Below are positions 6,123 to 7,461 of a stretch of DNA of 7,461 nt, in pieces; the first letter of the stretch is position 1, and each line of letters opens with the position of its first letter. The notes under the pieces are model-generated. The model saw only the letters and a program-made list of their open reading frames with translations, was not told the origin of the DNA and ran no database searches. The translations under genes were made by a program, and so were the position numbers. The DNA is from CAYLJO01 sp964383905 (GTDB lineage Bacteria > Acidobacteriota > Blastocatellia > Pyrinomonadales > Pyrinomonadaceae). The stretch lies in NCBI GenBank assembly GCA_964383905.1, contig CAYLJO010000277.1, forward strand, positions 1 to 7,461, written 5' to 3'.

Positions 6123-6943
6123 TTTGCACTAATTTGCCCTGATGATTCTGTTAAAGCATTGGTAAGCTTAGGCTTTGGGTTACCGATACGCGCCAGTATT
6201 TCGTCGGCCAGGGAGGTGTAGTTCTGGGCGCCGCGCGATTGCGGAGCGTAAGCCTGGATCGGTTTGTGGAATGCCGGGCTCTCAACCAATTTGGAGTTCT
6301 GATGAATAATTGTATCGAATACATAATCCGGATAGCGTTCGATGAGCTGCTGGTGAACGTTACCGTGAACGGCCAGGCGGCCATCGAATTTGGTTGTGAC
6401 CATGCCCAGTAAGGTCAAGTTCTTGTTCGATCGGTTGGCTACGCGGTGAAAAGTTCGGAGAAAATCATCAATCCCGTCATGAGCCATCGGCTCGGCAGCG
6501 ACCGGAATCAGGACGTGAGTCGATGCGATCAGGCTCGCCATCAGTAACTGACTGAGGGAAGGGGGGTTATCGATGAGAACGAATTGGTAAATGTCAGAAA
6601 CCTCCGTCAGTTTGGCCTTCAGAATGTTGATCATGTCCGGAGGCTGCATATCAAAAGTGGAGAGCTTGAGCCTTGAGGGGACTAAATCCAAGTTATCGAT
6701 CCCGGTGGGAATAACCACGTCTTTGATGGGTAGCGACTGCATATCTCCTTCTTCAACCACCACGTCATAGAGGGAGTGGGTGAAGCTACCGGCGCTGACA
6801 AAGTTCCCGGTCGCGTTGGCTTGGGCATCGCTATCGATCAATAAAGTTTTGAACCCCCTCATCGCGAAGTCGGTGGCCAAGGAAACCGCCGTGGTGGTTT
6901 TACCGACCCCACCTTTTTGGTTTGCGCAACTAATTACAAACAT
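6119..6943 (-). CDS. parA: ParA-family partition ATPase
   Basis: A 274-residue ATPase of the ParA/MinD/Soj type. Such proteins bind nonspecific DNA as ATP dimers and are released by a centromere-binding partner, which moves the plasmid copies apart. Visible motifs are the deviant Walker A KGGVGKTT (10-17, with signature Lys10 and Lys15), the A' motif LLIDSDAQ (34-41) and Walker B FVLIDNPPS (121-129, Asp125). PVAAEP (147-152) follows. Asn126 stands where many ParA proteins have Thr. There is no N-terminal helix-turn-helix, so it is of the short form (type Ib or Soj-like) and regulation must come from another protein. The start at 6943 is firm because AGGAGG lies 8 bases upstream. It follows the small HTH gene by 109 bases and overlaps the next gene by 4. 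Confidence 0.93.
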   Translation of the reverse strand: MFVISCANQKGGVGKTTTAVSLATDFAMRGFKTLLIDSDAQANATGNFVSAGSFTHSLYDVVVEEGDMQSLPIKDVVIPTGIDNLDLVPSRLKLSTFDMQPPDMINILKAKLTEVSDIYQFVLIDNPPSLSQLLMASLIASTHVLIPVAAEPMAHDGIDDFLRTFHRVANRSNKNLTLLGMVTTKFDGRLAVHGNVHQQLIERYPDYVFDTIIHQNSKLVESPAFHKPIQAYAPQSRGAQNYTSLADEILARIGNPKPKLTNALTESSGQISAK

Positions 6944-6951
6944 CGGGTCAC

Positions 6952-6957
6952 CCTCCT
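6952..6957 (-). promoter_or_regulatory. strong parA ribosome binding site
   Basis: AGGAGG on the minus strand, 8 bases before the ATG at 6941-6943. It is the best Shine-Dalgarno sequence in the window, in contrast to the downstream partner gene, which seems to rely on translational coupling. Confidence 0.8.
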
Positions 6958-7052
6958 CTCTGAAGCCTAGCCGAAAGACTTAACGGAAAAAGCGCAGATC
7001 CACACCAAAAAAGGACCAGAACAAGAATCCAAACGACTGAAACTGAATAAGG

Positions 7053-7292
7053 TCATGCCGCTTGAGCGTTACCCTCCGGGTTGATCTCAGTTAATGCTCC
7101 GACCGGCTTTAAACCTTTGAGTTTTTCAAGGTCACCTACGGGGATAAGCACTCTTCGCTCATCCGTGATGTCTTTAAAGCCGCGGACACGACCGGCTTTG
7201 ATCATCTTCGAGACTTTTGAGGCTGAGACTTTCAAAAAGACTGAAGCCTCACCGACATCCATATACTCAATGTTTTCAACAATAACACGCAT
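7053..7292 (-). CDS. small MerR/excisionase-type helix-turn-helix protein
   Basis: A 79-residue protein of the HTH_17 / excisionase-like group. Residues 9-55 carry the typical pattern: DVGEASVFLKVSASKVSKMIKAG (two helices of the DNA-binding fold), then a wing RGFKDITDERRVLIPVGDLEKL with the conserved Arg-Val-Leu-Ile-Pro-x-x-Asp-Leu run. Related small proteins serve as excisionases, as plasmid copy or partition regulators, or as subunits of toxin systems. No integrase gene is visible, so I infer a regulator of the following par genes, not a recombination factor. The ATG at 7292 is preceded by only a weak GAGAAAAA. An internal Met at residue 11 would remove little of the fold. Confidence 0.75.
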   Translation of the reverse strand: MRVIVENIEYMDVGEASVFLKVSASKVSKMIKAGRVRGFKDITDERRVLIPVGDLEKLKGLKPVGALTEINPEGNAQAA

Positions 7293-7354
7293 AAGTTTTT
7301 CTCACTACGGCCGATTGAAAGTAGCGCAAGGGAAGAATCAAAGGAATGCAATAT

Positions 7355-7383
7355 ATACTATTTTCATAAACGAATAAAGTAAA
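7355..7383 (-). promoter_or_regulatory. candidate promoter for the HTH-parA operon
   Basis: On the minus strand TTTACT and TAGTAT are 17 bases apart, about 60 bases before the first gene of the operon. The surroundings are strongly AT-rich. A 10-bp palindrome, TTGATATCAA (7410-7419), and a TGATCA site lie just upstream, where an operator or activator site could be. Other box choices in this AT-rich stretch are possible. Confidence 0.3.
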
Positions 7384-7461
7384 TATTGTTTGATCATGGA
7401 AAATATCTATTGATATCAAAAATATTGAAACAAATATTCAGACACCTGGGTTCTCACCCAC

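Overview
All supported genes lie on the minus strand, so the window reads biologically from right to left. It looks like a plasmid or plasmid-derived element: a partition and replication backbone (about 3596-7461) followed by a secreted sugar hydrolase (250-2817). The host is most likely a Gram-negative soil-type bacterium. The style of the GH3 enzyme recalls Acidobacteriota, but this is only an impression from the protein and no marker gene confirms it.

In transcription order: an AT-rich leader with a candidate promoter (7293-7461); a 79-residue MerR/excisionase-type helix-turn-helix protein (7053-7292); a ParA-type partition ATPase with a strong ribosome binding site (6119-6943); and a 214-residue winged-helix protein whose start overlaps the parA stop in ATGA (5478-6122). 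The last sits where ParB normally sits but shows no ParB motif.

Next comes a gene-free stretch (4860-5477) full of GGGTATCA elements. Seven direct copies start exactly on a 19-bp grid, with an eighth, degenerate one at 5279. Three inverted copies form hairpins that all have a 6-nt gap. This is either an iteron replication origin, a partition centromere, or both. Beyond it lies a 375-residue winged-helix protein (3596-4723) that is the best replication-initiator candidate.

Between this backbone and the hydrolase are two out-of-phase reading frames (2825-3522) that look like one gene broken by frameshifts. Its last codon lies 7 bases before the start of the hydrolase gene, an intact 855-codon GH3 beta-glucosidase-type enzyme with a PA14 insert and a signal peptide. 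Positions 1-249 hold no gene that can be supported.

A reasonable working model is that the small HTH protein regulates the par operon. ParA and the winged-helix partner would segregate the element by binding the repeats, and the 375-residue protein would start replication there. Which of the two winged-helix proteins binds the repeats cannot be decided from sequence alone.
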